Positions 1 to 8,969 are shown, numbered from the stretch's first letter. The stretch is DNA of 64,000 nucleotides from JANWXD01 sp037446115 (GCA_037446115.1 JBBIJF010000020.1:13247-77246), one strand, 5' to 3'. Numbers and translations are program-made. Notes: generated by a model from the sequence alone, not told the origin.

Positions 1-2002
1 GGACTTCGGCGGACCGGTCCCACGCATAAACGGGCGCGGCGGCGCGGAGGTCGAGCGGATTGTAGACCGCGGCCGAAGCGTAATCAGGGTGGCGGTCTCC
101 GCGAACCAGCACCAGGCTGCGGCTAAAGTTGTATTTTTCGCTCAAGCAGCGGACATCCGGACGCATCGCCTGATAGTGGTGATACTTGTCCACGGCCCTC
201 CACGGGAAATAGTTCACGAGTGCCATCAGCGCCAGAGCTCCCGTCGCGGCCATGGCCCGGGCGCCGTTGCTCGGCCCCAGAACCTGGCACAGCAGATCCA
301 GTCCGCGTACCGCGAGCACCACACATGGAATCAGCATGAGAAACCAGTAGCGGGCGCCAAAATCCGGGCCGCCGCTGAAGTAATAAAAGAAGTGCACAGT
401 GAATATTGCGCTGCACAGCGCCAGCATCATCCAGTCAGCAGAGTTGAACCGGCCCGCGAAAAGAAAAACCGCTACGAGTAACAGCGAGCCGGTGCTCCAG
501 CCGAACAGCTCGATGTTGATCGAGAAGGTGTTCAGATTCGCGTTGATCAAGGCGTCCAGGGGCGAGTGACCCGGGTTGGGATCTATCGGCCAGCCAAGCC
601 CGCGGTCCGGTCCAAATCCCAGGGCGTTGGAATTGAGTCCGTACCGCTTATCGGTGTAAGCCATGATCGGGAACTTCAGAGGATCGCCGGTCAGCAGCTG
701 GTTGTAATAGAGCGTCGTGCCTCCGGCCAGCAACCCCGCGGCGGCGTACGCGGCCAATGCCGGCGGCCGGACAGCCCGGCGAATGGTCTTGACAAGGATC
801 CACGTTCCGCCCAGGAGGCCGAGCGTGAGCCCCTCCAGCGGCCGGATCAGCGCTGCGAAACCCGTAGCGGCACCGCTCAGAAGACCTCCTCGAACCGCTC
901 CTTGCTGTACCCGTTGCATGCCTAGCGCCACTGCAAGCGCACAAAGAAGGGCTGCGGTGTGTGTCATAAAGTTCATGCCCATCAACACGTGCCAGGGCGA
1001 AGCCGCCAGCAGTAACACACAACGGCGCGCCAGACGTGCGTCATACCGTTTCCGGATCACCACTGCCGCCAGCAATGTGTTGAGGCCGGCAAGGAGTGGA
1101 TTCACCAACCACGGGACGCCCAGGGCCATGCCTACCGCCAAGAGTGCCGGCCAGCCCGGCGGTACGGGGGAAAACCAACGCCCTCCATCCAGATCCATCA
1201 GGTCCACGTCAAAGGCTTCCGGGACGGGCGGAGCCGGAAGCGTCAGCCTGCCCGACGCAAAATACCGTGCCTGAATGACGTAGGCCACCTCGTCGGGAAT
1301 GTGGGGATGCCGCTCGTAGGAGACCACGCTGAGAAAGGCGGCGACGAAGGTGACCCAGACCGCCGCCCCGAGGACGACCGGGTCTCGGATGGGGCTTACG
1401 GAAGCAGGCGGGTCCAGCCATCGCGACAACCGTTCCCGCATCGCAGACAGTTGGTGCTCGGGAATGCTCCACCCCAGCAGCACCACATTGCCTAGACTCA
1501 CAGCCTGAAGGAAACCGGCGAAGATCAACTCCACCACATAGCGGCGCACCTGTTCGGAAACCGTCGCGGCGGTCAGCCAGAACACGGCCGCGATGCCCGC
1601 CAACTGCCACCACCGGAAGTGATCTCGCAGCCAATGCCTTACAGCGGCGCAGCGGCCGCGAAAACCAAGCGCCACGACAATGGTCTGGACGAACACGAAC
1701 AGCAGGTGCCAGGGCTGATAGGCCAGGATCCAGGTGATCGCACGGTAGTGCTGGTAGTGCAGGCGCGTGCCCGCATCGATCATTTGAAGACTCACAGCCT
1801 GGCCCGTGAGCGCCAGCGCAAACCACAACACGGACTTCCGCCAGGGCGTCCGCCAAGCCAGGCCCAGGACGACGCCGGCAGCCGCCAAAGAGAACGGCAA
1901 ACAGATCGCCCCGGTGGGTATGCCTTCAGCGTTCCGAAACCGCGGATCCAGCAGGGCCCACGCCGCCAAAAGGGCGGAACCGATCCAGAACAATACCCTC
2001 AT
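1..2002 (-). CDS. GT39/ArnT-like integral membrane glycosyltransferase (C-terminus outside window)
   Basis: An open frame reads from an ATG at 2002 down to the window edge, giving 667 codons with no stop; the C-terminus is missing. The protein is rich in hydrophobic segments from the first residues on (at least ten likely membrane spans). About one third in, after a long N-terminal membrane region, it has the segment PHIPDEVAYVIQARYF followed by a proline-rich stretch and WFSPVPPGWPALL. This resembles the first extracytoplasmic loop of GT39/ArnT-like enzymes, where an acidic pair acts in transfer of sugar from a polyprenyl-phosphate donor. That would place it in glycan or lipid modification at the membrane. 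The donor and acceptor cannot be told. It is divergent from the cysM operon; 183 bases separate the two starts. Family call is by motif and topology only. Confidence 0.7.
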   Translation of the reverse strand, partial: MRVLFWIGSALLAAWALLDPRFRNAEGIPTGAICLPFSLAAAGVVLGLAWRTPWRKSVLWFALALTGQAVSLQMIDAGTRLHYQHYRAITWILAYQPWHLLFVFVQTIVVALGFRGRCAAVRHWLRDHFRWWQLAGIAAVFWLTAATVSEQVRRYVVELIFAGFLQAVSLGNVVLLGWSIPEHQLSAMRERLSRWLDPPASVSPIRDPVVLGAAVWVTFVAAFLSVVSYERHPHIPDEVAYVIQARYFASGRLTLPAPPVPEAFDVDLMDLDGGRWFSPVPPGWPALLAVGMALGVPWLVNPLLAGLNTLLAAVVIRKRYDARLARRCVLLLAASPWHVLMGMNFMTHTAALLCALAVALGMQRVQQGAVRGGLLSGAATGFAALIRPLEGLTLGLLGGTWILVKTIRRAVRPPALAAYAAAGLLAGGTTLYYNQLLTGDPLKFPIMAYTDKRYGLNSNALGFGPDRGLGWPIDPNPGHSPLDALINANLNTFSINIELFGWSTGSLLLVAVFLFAGRFNSADWMMLALCSAIFTVHFFYYFSGGPDFGARYWFLMLIPCVVLAVRGLDLLCQVLGPSNGARAMAATGALALMALVNYFPWRAVDKYHHYQAMRPDVRCLSEKYNFSRSLVLVRGDRHPDYASAAVYNPLDLRAAAPVYAWDRSAEV

Positions 2003-2129
2003 AAGCTCGCTTGCCGAATCGCCGGAGCCCGTGATCCGGCCGTCTCGCCCCAGGCGGGCCACATGGTGCTATTGTGCCCAAATCCTGAGCGGTCAACAAG
2101 CGGCTGAGCGCGATGGCATTCCCTCAATG

Positions 2130-2159
2130 TTGACCGGAGAATGGGGGGATTCGTACAAT
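2130..2159 (+). promoter_or_regulatory. Sigma-70-type promoter of the cysM operon
   Basis: TTGACC at 2130-2135 and TACAAT at 2154-2159 are separated by 18 bases. Transcription would start near 2166. This excludes an in-frame ATG at 2141, which lies inside the promoter, and supports the ATG at 2186 as the cysM start. Confidence 0.6.
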
Positions 2160-2185
2160 GGTTGCGAGGGGCGGTTCCTGTTTGC

Positions 2186-3142
2186 ATGCTGCCGGCTGTG
2201 GCTCACCCAAAGCTTTCGCGTCCCGCAACGAGCTCGATCCTCGAACAGATCGGCAACACGCCGCTCGTCCGGCTTGAGAAGATCGCCGCCGACCTGCCGG
2301 GCGTCGAAATCTGGGCCAAGGCCGAATTCTTCAACCCGGGCGGCTCGGTCAAGGACCGCGCCGGCCTGAGCATGATCCTGGACGGCGAGCGGACGGGCCT
2401 GCTCACGCCGGACAAGATCATTCTGGACGCCACCAGTGGCAACACCGGGTTGGCCTATGCCATGATCGGCGCCATCCGGGGCTACCGCGTGCGCCTCTGC
2501 CTGCCGCGGAACGCCTCCGAGGAGCGCAAGCGCATGCTCAAAGCCTACGGCGCCGAGATGATCTTTACCGACCCGGCGGAAGGCTCCGACGGCGCCATCC
2601 GCAAGTGCCGCGAAATCTACGACGCCAACCCGGAACTGTACTTCTATCCGGATCAGTACAACAACCCGGCGAACTGGAAGGCGCATTACGAGACGACGGC
2701 GGTCGAGATTTTGCGGCAGAGCCAGGGAAGGATCACGCATTTCGTGGCCTGCATGGGAACGAGCGGCACCTTCGTGGGTACCTCCCGGCGGCTCAAGCGT
2801 GAGTTGCCTCAGGTTCGGTGCATCTCCGCCCAGCCTTCTTCCGGCTTCCACGGCATGGAGGGTCTCAAACACATGCCCACCGCCATTGTTCCCGGAATCT
2901 ACGATCCTTCCGTTGCGGACGACAACCTCTGGATCGAAACCGAGGATGCCTACGCGATGTGCCGGCGCCTGGCGCGGGAGGAGGGATTGCTCGTGGGGAT
3001 CTCTTCGGGCGCCAACGTGGTGGCCGCCCGCCAAGTCGGCCGGAGACTGGTTGAGGAAGGCCGGAGCGGTATGATCGTGACGATCCTGCCGGACGGTGCG
3101 GCAAAATATTTGAGCGAACCTTTCTGGAATGATTCAGATTGA
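2186..3142 (+). CDS. cysM: Cysteine synthase, CysM-like (PLP-dependent)
   Basis: A 318-residue fold-type II PLP enzyme of the cysteine synthase/cystathionine beta-synthase family. The PLP lysine is in GGSVKDRAG (K56), the phosphate-binding loop is SGNTG, and ISSGAN is near the C-terminus. It would make cysteine from an activated serine (O-acetyl- or O-phosphoserine) and a sulfur donor. Its neighbours are telling: the stop overlaps a JAMM protease by 14 bases, and that gene overlaps a sulfur-carrier/E1/rhodanese fusion. This is the gene set of the mycobacterial Mec-CysO-CysM pathway, in which the sulfur donor is a protein thiocarboxylate rather than free sulfide. Use of the carrier protein here is inferred from that context. 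The start at 2186 is chosen because the promoter lies just upstream; the Shine-Dalgarno signal is weak. Confidence 0.9.
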   Translation: MLPAVAHPKLSRPATSSILEQIGNTPLVRLEKIAADLPGVEIWAKAEFFNPGGSVKDRAGLSMILDGERTGLLTPDKIILDATSGNTGLAYAMIGAIRGYRVRLCLPRNASEERKRMLKAYGAEMIFTDPAEGSDGAIRKCREIYDANPELYFYPDQYNNPANWKAHYETTAVEILRQSQGRITHFVACMGTSGTFVGTSRRLKRELPQVRCISAQPSSGFHGMEGLKHMPTAIVPGIYDPSVADDNLWIETEDAYAMCRRLAREEGLLVGISSGANVVAARQVGRRLVEEGRSGMIVTILPDGAAKYLSEPFWNDSD

Positions 3143-3569
3143 AAAGGAAGCCTGGGAGACGATGGTCGCCCACGCCGAGCGGGCCTATCCGGAAGAGTGC
3201 TGCGGCGCCATGCTCGGCACGGCGGACGGAGCCGGTAAAGTGGTCAAGGAGGCCGTGCCGCTCGAGAACGTCGCCACCGGACCGCGACGCACGCGGTACG
3301 AACTGCGCCCCGAGGACCTCCTGCGCGCCGAGCGAGAGGCGCGCCGCCGCGGCATGGGCTTGATCGGCATCTATCATTCCCACCCGGATTGCGACGCCTA
3401 TTTCTCGGAGACCGATCTGAAGAATTCCTGCCCCTGGTACTCGTTCGTGGTGCTCTCGGTTCGCGGCGGGCGCTTCGATCACGCCAACTGCTGGCTGCCC
3501 GACGCCGAGCAGAGCCACGCGGTACGCGAGGAACTCATCTATCCGAATTCAGGAGCACGCTATGGCTAA
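3129..3569 (+). CDS. JAMM/MPN+ metalloprotease, Mec-like
   Basis: A 146-residue single-domain JAMM zinc protease. The visible active-site set is complete: Glu in PEECCG (E23), HSHP (H83 and H85), then S93 and D96 in the YFSETD stretch. JAMM proteases hydrolyse isopeptide or peptide bonds after ubiquitin-like tails. The mycobacterial Mec enzyme releases cysteine from the CysO-cysteine adduct. The gene overlaps cysM upstream by 14 bases and the carrier-E1-rhodanese fusion downstream by 8 bases, so the three are very probably translated together. Likely roles are release of cysteine from the carrier, and possibly cutting the carrier away from the fusion partner after its Gly-Gly; the second role is my inference. 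Confidence 0.88.
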   Translation: MIQIEKEAWETMVAHAERAYPEECCGAMLGTADGAGKVVKEAVPLENVATGPRRTRYELRPEDLLRAEREARRRGMGLIGIYHSHPDCDAYFSETDLKNSCPWYSFVVLSVRGGRFDHANCWLPDAEQSHAVREELIYPNSGARYG

Positions 3570-5007
3570 AGTGTTGATTCCTACGCCGCTGCGGCAGTAC
3601 GTGGACAAAAAGGAAAGCGTCGAGGTCGGCGGCGCCACCGTGGGGGAGATTCTGGAGACCCTCACGCGCCAGTACGCCGAACTGCGGCGCCATCTGTACA
3701 ACGAGGAAGGCAAACTCCGGAGCTTCGTCAACGTCTACGTCAATGACGAAGACATCCGCTATCTGAACCGGGAGCAGACTCCGGTCAAGGACCAGGACAC
3801 GATCTCGATCGTGCCGAGCATCGCCGGCGGAAGCCCGGCCGCGACGGCGGCGCCGCCAGTGTCGCTGTCCAACGAAGAGATCCTGCGCTACAGCCGCCAT
3901 TTGATCATGCCCGAGGTGGGCATGGAGGGACAGCTCAAACTCAAGAGCGCCAGCGTGCTGCTGGTGGGAACGGGCGGCCTCGGGGCGCCGCTCGGACTCT
4001 ACCTGGCGGCAGCGGGCGTCGGCCGCATCGGCCTGGTGGACTTCGATGTCGTGGATCTGACGAACCTGCAGCGCCAGGTCATCCACGGCACCAAGGATGT
4101 CGGCCGGAAAAAGCTCGACTCGGCCATGGAGCGCATGCGCGACATCAATCCTCACGTCGAGCTGGTGCCCCATGAAGTGCGGCTGTCGAGCGAGAATGCG
4201 CTGGAGATCCTCAAAGACTACGACATCGTCGTGGACGGCACCGACAATTTTCCGACCCGCTACCTCGTCAACGACGCCTGCGTGCTGCTGGGCAAGCCGA
4301 ACGTCTACGGCTCGATCTTCCGCTTTGAGGGCCAGGCCACCGTGTTTGCCTATCCCGGCGGGCCTTGCTATCGTTGCCTCTACCCCGAGCCGCCCCCGCC
4401 CGGACTGGTTCCCAGCTGCGCGGAAGGCGGCGTGCTTGGCATTCTGCCCGGCCTCATCGGCGTCATTCAGGCCACCGAAACGGTCAAGTTGATCCTCGGC
4501 AAGGGCGAACCGTTGGTGGGGCGGCTTTTGCTGTACGACGCCCTGGCCATGCGCTTCCGCGAACTCAAGCTGCGCCGTAACGCGGACTGCCCGGTCTGCG
4601 GCGACCATCCCACGATTCGCGAGCTGATAGACTACGAGCAGTTCTGCGGGATTCCGCGCCACGAGCCCGCCCCGCAGCCCGGCTTGTCGGAGTGGGAGAT
4701 TGACCCGGTCGAAGTCAAGGCGAAGATGGATCGCGGCGAACGGTTCGTGCTGATTGACGTCCGCGAACCGCACGAGTATCAGATCTGCCGCATCCCCGGC
4801 GCGCGGCTGATTCCGCTCGGCGAACTGCCGCGCCGGGTCCACGAACTGGACTCCGCCGATGAGATCATCGCCCACTGCCGCAGCGGCGTGCGGAGCGCAA
4901 AGGCCGTGGACTTTCTCCGGCAGGCGGGATTCCGCAAGGTGAAAAACATGAAAGGCGGCATCCTGGCCTGGAGCGACAAGGTAGACCCCTCCGTTCCCAA
5001 ATACTGA
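3562..5007 (+). CDS. Fusion: ubiquitin-like sulfur carrier (CysO/MoaD-like) + E1-like ThiF/MoeB + rhodanese
   Basis: 481 residues in three parts. Residues 1-90 look like a MoaD/ThiS/CysO beta-grasp carrier and end in SIAGG (G89-G90), the tail normally adenylated and thiocarboxylated. After a short Ala/Pro linker, residues 105-355 are a ThiF/MoeB adenylyltransferase with the ATP-binding GTGGLGAPLG loop, NLQRQ and DGTDNF motifs, and zinc cysteines CYRC (269/272) and CPVC (343/346). Residues about 380-481 are a rhodanese with active-site Cys439 in CRSGVRS. MoeZ-type E1-rhodanese proteins are well known; the carrier at the N-terminus is the unusual part, because its Gly-Gly must be freed before it can accept sulfur. 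It is the third gene of an overlapping operon with cysM and a JAMM protease. Confidence 0.9.
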   Translation: MAKVLIPTPLRQYVDKKESVEVGGATVGEILETLTRQYAELRRHLYNEEGKLRSFVNVYVNDEDIRYLNREQTPVKDQDTISIVPSIAGGSPAATAAPPVSLSNEEILRYSRHLIMPEVGMEGQLKLKSASVLLVGTGGLGAPLGLYLAAAGVGRIGLVDFDVVDLTNLQRQVIHGTKDVGRKKLDSAMERMRDINPHVELVPHEVRLSSENALEILKDYDIVVDGTDNFPTRYLVNDACVLLGKPNVYGSIFRFEGQATVFAYPGGPCYRCLYPEPPPPGLVPSCAEGGVLGILPGLIGVIQATETVKLILGKGEPLVGRLLLYDALAMRFRELKLRRNADCPVCGDHPTIRELIDYEQFCGIPRHEPAPQPGLSEWEIDPVEVKAKMDRGERFVLIDVREPHEYQICRIPGARLIPLGELPRRVHELDSADEIIAHCRSGVRSAKAVDFLRQAGFRKVKNMKGGILAWSDKVDPSVPKY

Positions 5008-5044
5008 CGCGCGGCGCCGCGCAGACGAAGTATACTCTGCAAGC

Positions 5045-6202
5045 GTGGAAACGGCTGACGTTGTCATCATCGGCGCCGGTATTGTCGGCTCGAGCATCGC
5101 CTGGCACCTCACTCAGGCCGGCTGCCGCAACGTGCTCGTGATCGAACGGGAGACCCACCAGGGTCTGGGCTCCACGGGCAAGAGCATGGGCGGCGTGCGG
5201 GCGCAGTTTGCCACGGCAGTCAACATCCGGATGTCGCTGTACTCCCTCGAGGTCTTCCGGCGGTTCGAGGAGCTGACCGGCCACCCTTCCGGCTACAAGC
5301 CCCACGGCTATCTGTTCCTCGCCACAAGCCCGGCCCACCTGGCCTACCTGCGCGCCAATCAGGAACGCCAGCGGGCCACGGGCTTGACGAACGTGGAACT
5401 CCTGGCTCCTGAGGACGTGGTGAAGTTTTTCCCTCTGCTGCGGGCGGACGATATTGTCGGGGGCAGCTACTGCCCCACGGACGGCTTTGTAGACCCTCAC
5501 AGCGTCATGACCGGGTTTATGAACGCCGCGCTTCGCGACGGCGCCCGGCTGTGGCGGGGAGTCGAGGTGACCGGCGTCACGGTGGACGCCCGGGGAGTTG
5601 CCGGCGTGCAGACGACCACCGGGAGTGTGGCCACGCGTACCGTAGTCAACGCGGCCGGGCCGTGGGCGGCGGAGGTGGCGCGCATGGCCGGCATCGAACT
5701 TCCCGTGGTGCCGTTGCGGCGAATGCTTGTGCCGACAGAACCTTTTCCCGGCCTTCCCGAGCGCTTCCCCATGATCATTGACATGACCAACGGCTTTCAC
5801 TTCCGCCGGGAAGGACTGGGGCTGCTGATGGCCTGGAACGATCCCGAAGAAACCCCGGGCTTCAAAACCAGTTTTGACCCTGACTTCATCGAGAAGATCC
5901 TGACGCGGGCGGTCCATCGAGTTCCGGCTTTCGAGAACCTGGAAGTGAACCCCAGGCGAGCCTGGGCAGGGCTGTACGAGGTGACGCCGGACCATCACGC
6001 CGTTCTCGGGCCCGTGCCTCAGGTGCCAGGTTTTTACCTTGCCAACGGCTTCAGCGGTCACGGTGTCATGCACTCGCCCGCCACAGGGCGCATCGTGAGT
6101 GATCTGATTGTGCGGGGCAAAACGGATCTCATTGAGGCGGATGCCCTTTCTGTGGCCCGTTTCGCCGAAGGCCGCCTCCTGGAGGAAACCGCCGTACTCT
6201 AG
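5045..6202 (+). CDS. FAD-dependent oxidoreductase, DAO/sarcosine oxidase beta-like
   Basis: A 385-residue DAO-superfamily flavoprotein. The N-terminus has the dinucleotide-binding GAGIVGSSIAWHL motif, followed by an acidic residue in VIERE. The C-terminal part has the YEVTPDHHAVLGPVP and NGFSGHGVMHSPATG segments typical of sarcosine dehydrogenase/oxidase and glycine oxidase relatives. Such enzymes oxidise secondary or N-methyl amino acids and pass the electrons to oxygen or a quinone. The substrate is not readable from sequence. The start is a GTG at 5045, 37 bases after the sulfur operon, so co-transcription is possible. No membrane segment is seen. Confidence 0.82.
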   Translation: METADVVIIGAGIVGSSIAWHLTQAGCRNVLVIERETHQGLGSTGKSMGGVRAQFATAVNIRMSLYSLEVFRRFEELTGHPSGYKPHGYLFLATSPAHLAYLRANQERQRATGLTNVELLAPEDVVKFFPLLRADDIVGGSYCPTDGFVDPHSVMTGFMNAALRDGARLWRGVEVTGVTVDARGVAGVQTTTGSVATRTVVNAAGPWAAEVARMAGIELPVVPLRRMLVPTEPFPGLPERFPMIIDMTNGFHFRREGLGLLMAWNDPEETPGFKTSFDPDFIEKILTRAVHRVPAFENLEVNPRRAWAGLYEVTPDHHAVLGPVPQVPGFYLANGFSGHGVMHSPATGRIVSDLIVRGKTDLIEADALSVARFAEGRLLEETAVL

Positions 6203-6323
6203 GGCGACCTCGACGCGAGACAGGTGCAAGGTCCGGGGGAGTACCGTTTTAGTCGGGCGCCCTCTCAACCCCCGCCCGTTCCGAATATCATGACTGGGAG
6301 AAACCCGGCCCCGTAGTATTCCC

Positions 6324-7415
6324 ATGCCGTTTCAGATCCAGTCCGGGCTGACCTCGTTGACCGCCGCACGCGTTCGCCTGCTGGCTCAGGAGTGCGGTTT
6401 CGAACTGGCTGGTGTGGCTCCGGCTGCGCCGGTCCCCGAAGCCGACTTCTTTCAGGAATGGCTGGCGAAGGGCATGGCCGGGGAGATGGCCTACCTCACC
6501 GGTCGGCGCGCCGAGATGCGTGCCGATCCCCGTTCGCTGCTGCCGGAGGCACGGTCGGTCATCTGCGTCGGCAAACTGTATCTCACCCCCGGCCCTTCTT
6601 CGATCCAGGCCACCGAGCCGGACCGGGGCTGGATCGCGCGCTACGCCTGGGGCCAAGACTACCACGCCGTGCTGCGCCGCGGACTTGAGCGCCTGGCAGC
6701 GCGCCTGGAGCAGGAGTGCGGCCCGTTCCAGTGGAAGATCTGCGTGGACACCGCACCGCTGCTCGAACGCGCTCTGGCGCGCCGGGCCGGACTAGGTTGG
6801 ATCGGCAAGAACACCTGCCTCATCAACCAACCGCGCGGATCCTGGTTTTTTCTGGGCGAACTGCTGGTCTCGATTGAGATCGAACCGGACTCGGAACCGC
6901 CTCCGGACCGCTGCGGCAGCTGCACGCGTTGCATCGAGGCCTGTCCGACCCAGGCGATCGTACCCACGGGACGAGCCGAGGGACCCGCGTGGGCGCTCGA
7001 TTCGCGCCTCTGCATTTCCTACCTGACCATCGAGCTGCGAGGTCCCATCCCGGACGAACGCCGCACCGCCCTGGGGCGTCACGTCTTCGGCTGCGACATC
7101 TGCCAGGACGTTTGCCCGTGGAATCGGAGGGCACCATACAGCGCGGAGCCCGAATTCCAGCCCGCACACGCCGCACCTTCCCTCGAAGAACTTGCCGGAC
7201 TGAGCGAAGAGGATTTCCGCCGCCGGTTCGGCGACACAGCCGTGGCGCGCGCCCGGTACCGCGGCTTCTTGCGAAACGTCGCCGTGGCCATGGGAAACGC
7301 GCGACGCCCGGAATTCCGTCCCGCTCTGGAACGCCTGGCTGCTCACCCCGATGTGCTCGTTGCAGAACATGCCCGATGGGCGCTCCGGCAGCTCGACCAA
7401 GGGCCGTTAAAATAA
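6324..7415 (+). CDS. queG: Epoxyqueuosine reductase
   Basis: A 363-residue QueG. It catalyses the last step of queuosine synthesis, reduction of epoxyqueuosine in tRNA, with a cobalamin cofactor and two [4Fe-4S] clusters. Diagnostic features are the CVDTAPLLERALARRAGLGWIG segment with the catalytic Asp, the ferredoxin-like CGSCTRCIEACP cluster motif and the CDICQDVCPWN motif. The C-terminal stretch resembles a HEAT-like repeat, as in full-length QueG. Length matches the family. A secreted TPR protein follows 11 bases downstream. Confidence 0.95.
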   Translation: MPFQIQSGLTSLTAARVRLLAQECGFELAGVAPAAPVPEADFFQEWLAKGMAGEMAYLTGRRAEMRADPRSLLPEARSVICVGKLYLTPGPSSIQATEPDRGWIARYAWGQDYHAVLRRGLERLAARLEQECGPFQWKICVDTAPLLERALARRAGLGWIGKNTCLINQPRGSWFFLGELLVSIEIEPDSEPPPDRCGSCTRCIEACPTQAIVPTGRAEGPAWALDSRLCISYLTIELRGPIPDERRTALGRHVFGCDICQDVCPWNRRAPYSAEPEFQPAHAAPSLEELAGLSEEDFRRRFGDTAVARARYRGFLRNVAVAMGNARRPEFRPALERLAAHPDVLVAEHARWALRQLDQGPLK

Positions 7416-7426
7416 CAGGCAGAGGG

Positions 7427-8605
7427 ATGCTTCCTGCCACGCTGACGGGTCTGTTGTCGGCCACGCTGCTGGTAGCGGCGGAGGTTTCGCTGCCGCCCGG
7501 CTTCGAGCATTTCTACAACCTGGAGTACGACGCTGCGATCGAGGAGTTCTCACGCCAGATCGCCCGGTCTCCCGAGGATCCCGCCCCGTACAACCACCTG
7601 GCCATGTCCATCCTCTACCGGGAAATGTTTCGGACGGGCGCGCTGGAAACCGAGCTGGTGAGCGGCCGCAATCCCTTCCTGCGCCGGCCCAAAATGAATC
7701 CCTCTCCCGAGGACCAGCGGCGGTTTGAAGAAGCCATCCGCAAGTCCATGTCCCTTGCCGAGGCGCGCTTAAAGTCCAATCCGAAGGACACACGGGCGAT
7801 GTATCTGCTCGGAGTGGCCTACGGGCTCCGGGCCAACTACAACTTCCTGGTGCGCAAGGCATGGCTGGATGCCTTGCGCGACGCCACCAGCGGGCGCAAA
7901 CTCCATAACCGGGTCACGGAACTGGATCCTGCCAATGTGGACGCGCGTTTGATGCAGGGCGTCCACGACTACGTGGTGGGCAGCCTTCCCTGGCACTGGA
8001 AGGTGCTGGGCTTCCTGGCCGGATTCCGCGGCGACCGTCAGGCGGGCATCCGGACTTTGGAATATGTGGCCGAGCACGGCCACTGGAATCGTTACGACGC
8101 GCAGGTTCTCCTTGCGGCGGTCTATCGCCGGGAGCGCCTTCCACAGAAGGCGGTGCCGCTGTTGCTCCGGCTCATCGAGCGGTTTCCCCGGAATTACCTT
8201 TTTCGCTTCGAGCTTGCGCAGATGTACAGTGACCTGGGGGATAAGAAGAATGCACTTGCCGCTATCCAGAAGATTGAAGAGTTAAAAGCGGCGGGCGTTC
8301 CGGGTTACAAAACCCTTCCGAGCGAAAAGATCGATTACGCCCGGGGCACCATCCAGTTCTGGTACAACGAACTCGATCAGGCGCTGGAGAACATGAAGCG
8401 GGTGACCGCTCGCGCCCACGACCTGGATCTGAACACGGGAACCTTCGCCTGGCTGCGCCTGGGGCAAATCTACGACTTGCGCGGTGAGCGGTCGCGCGCC
8501 GTGGAAGCTTACCGGCAGGCCATCGCCCTGGCGCCGCAATCGGAAGCCGCACAGGAGTCGCGGCGCTTCCTCACCTCCCCGTATCAGCGTCCCGCCCGGG
8601 GTTAG
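7427..8605 (+). CDS. Exported tetratricopeptide repeat protein, function unknown
   Basis: 392 residues starting at ATG 7427, which follows the purine-rich AGAGGG directly upstream. The first 20 residues form a hydrophobic signal peptide. The mature part is helical with several TPR-like units (for example DPAPYNHLAMSILYR, FRFELAQMYSDLGDKKNALA, FAWLRLGQIYDLRGERSRAV). TPRs mediate protein-protein contact, so this may be an envelope scaffold; there is no catalytic signature. The frame is open further upstream across queG, but that part is antisense-like out-of-frame reading and is not used. The gene ends 16 bases before a convergent gene. Confidence 0.72.
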   Translation: MLPATLTGLLSATLLVAAEVSLPPGFEHFYNLEYDAAIEEFSRQIARSPEDPAPYNHLAMSILYREMFRTGALETELVSGRNPFLRRPKMNPSPEDQRRFEEAIRKSMSLAEARLKSNPKDTRAMYLLGVAYGLRANYNFLVRKAWLDALRDATSGRKLHNRVTELDPANVDARLMQGVHDYVVGSLPWHWKVLGFLAGFRGDRQAGIRTLEYVAEHGHWNRYDAQVLLAAVYRRERLPQKAVPLLLRLIERFPRNYLFRFELAQMYSDLGDKKNALAAIQKIEELKAAGVPGYKTLPSEKIDYARGTIQFWYNELDQALENMKRVTARAHDLDLNTGTFAWLRLGQIYDLRGERSRAVEAYRQAIALAPQSEAAQESRRFLTSPYQRPARG

Positions 8606-8621
8606 GCGAGGTCTTCGGCTC

Positions 8622-8969
8622 TTACTCGACGGTCACCTTCACCGGTTGCTCGATCAGTTTGGGCTGGTTCCCGGTCGTCAGAACCATAAGACTGAAGCGG
8701 CCGGGCTTGATGTTGGCGGGAATCTTGAACTTGATCGCCGTATCCGCTTGCTCGGTAATTTCGACCTTGAAGTCGTTTTTTCCGTCCGTCAGGAAGACCT
8801 GAGCTACGTTCTCCTTACCGAGGTTTTCGCCCGTCACGTTCAACACATCGCCCGCCTTGCCGTTCGCCGGCTCGACGGCCGTCATGCGCGGGAAGGCTGC
8901 CTGCGCGTCCACCAGCAGGGGTACGGCCACCAAGGCCGCCAGAATCACCGGGATAACGGACAGCCTCAT
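8622..8969 (-). CDS. Small exported IPT/TIG-domain protein
   Basis: 115 residues. ATG 8969 is preferred over an in-frame ATG at 8987 because GGAGGG lies six bases upstream of it. A signal peptide (about residues 1-22) is followed by a single immunoglobulin-like IPT/TIG domain: VEPANGKAGDVLNVTGENLGKENVAQVFLTDG, ending in a beta-strand-rich VLTTGNQPKLIEQPVKVTV. Single TIG domains occur in periplasmic or surface proteins of many soil bacteria. The partner is unknown. Confidence 0.7.
   Translation of the reverse strand: MRLSVIPVILAALVAVPLLVDAQAAFPRMTAVEPANGKAGDVLNVTGENLGKENVAQVFLTDGKNDFKVEITEQADTAIKFKIPANIKPGRFSLMVLTTGNQPKLIEQPVKVTVE

Noticed and set aside
2141..2185. In-frame upstream ATG extending CysM by 15 residues
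   Set aside because: It lies within the promoter (-10 at 2154-2159), before the predicted transcript start, and the extra residues are unlike the family's N-terminus.
6929..7426. N-terminal extension of the TPR protein across queG
   Set aside because: It is an alternative frame of queG; the signal peptide and ribosome site place the start at 7427.
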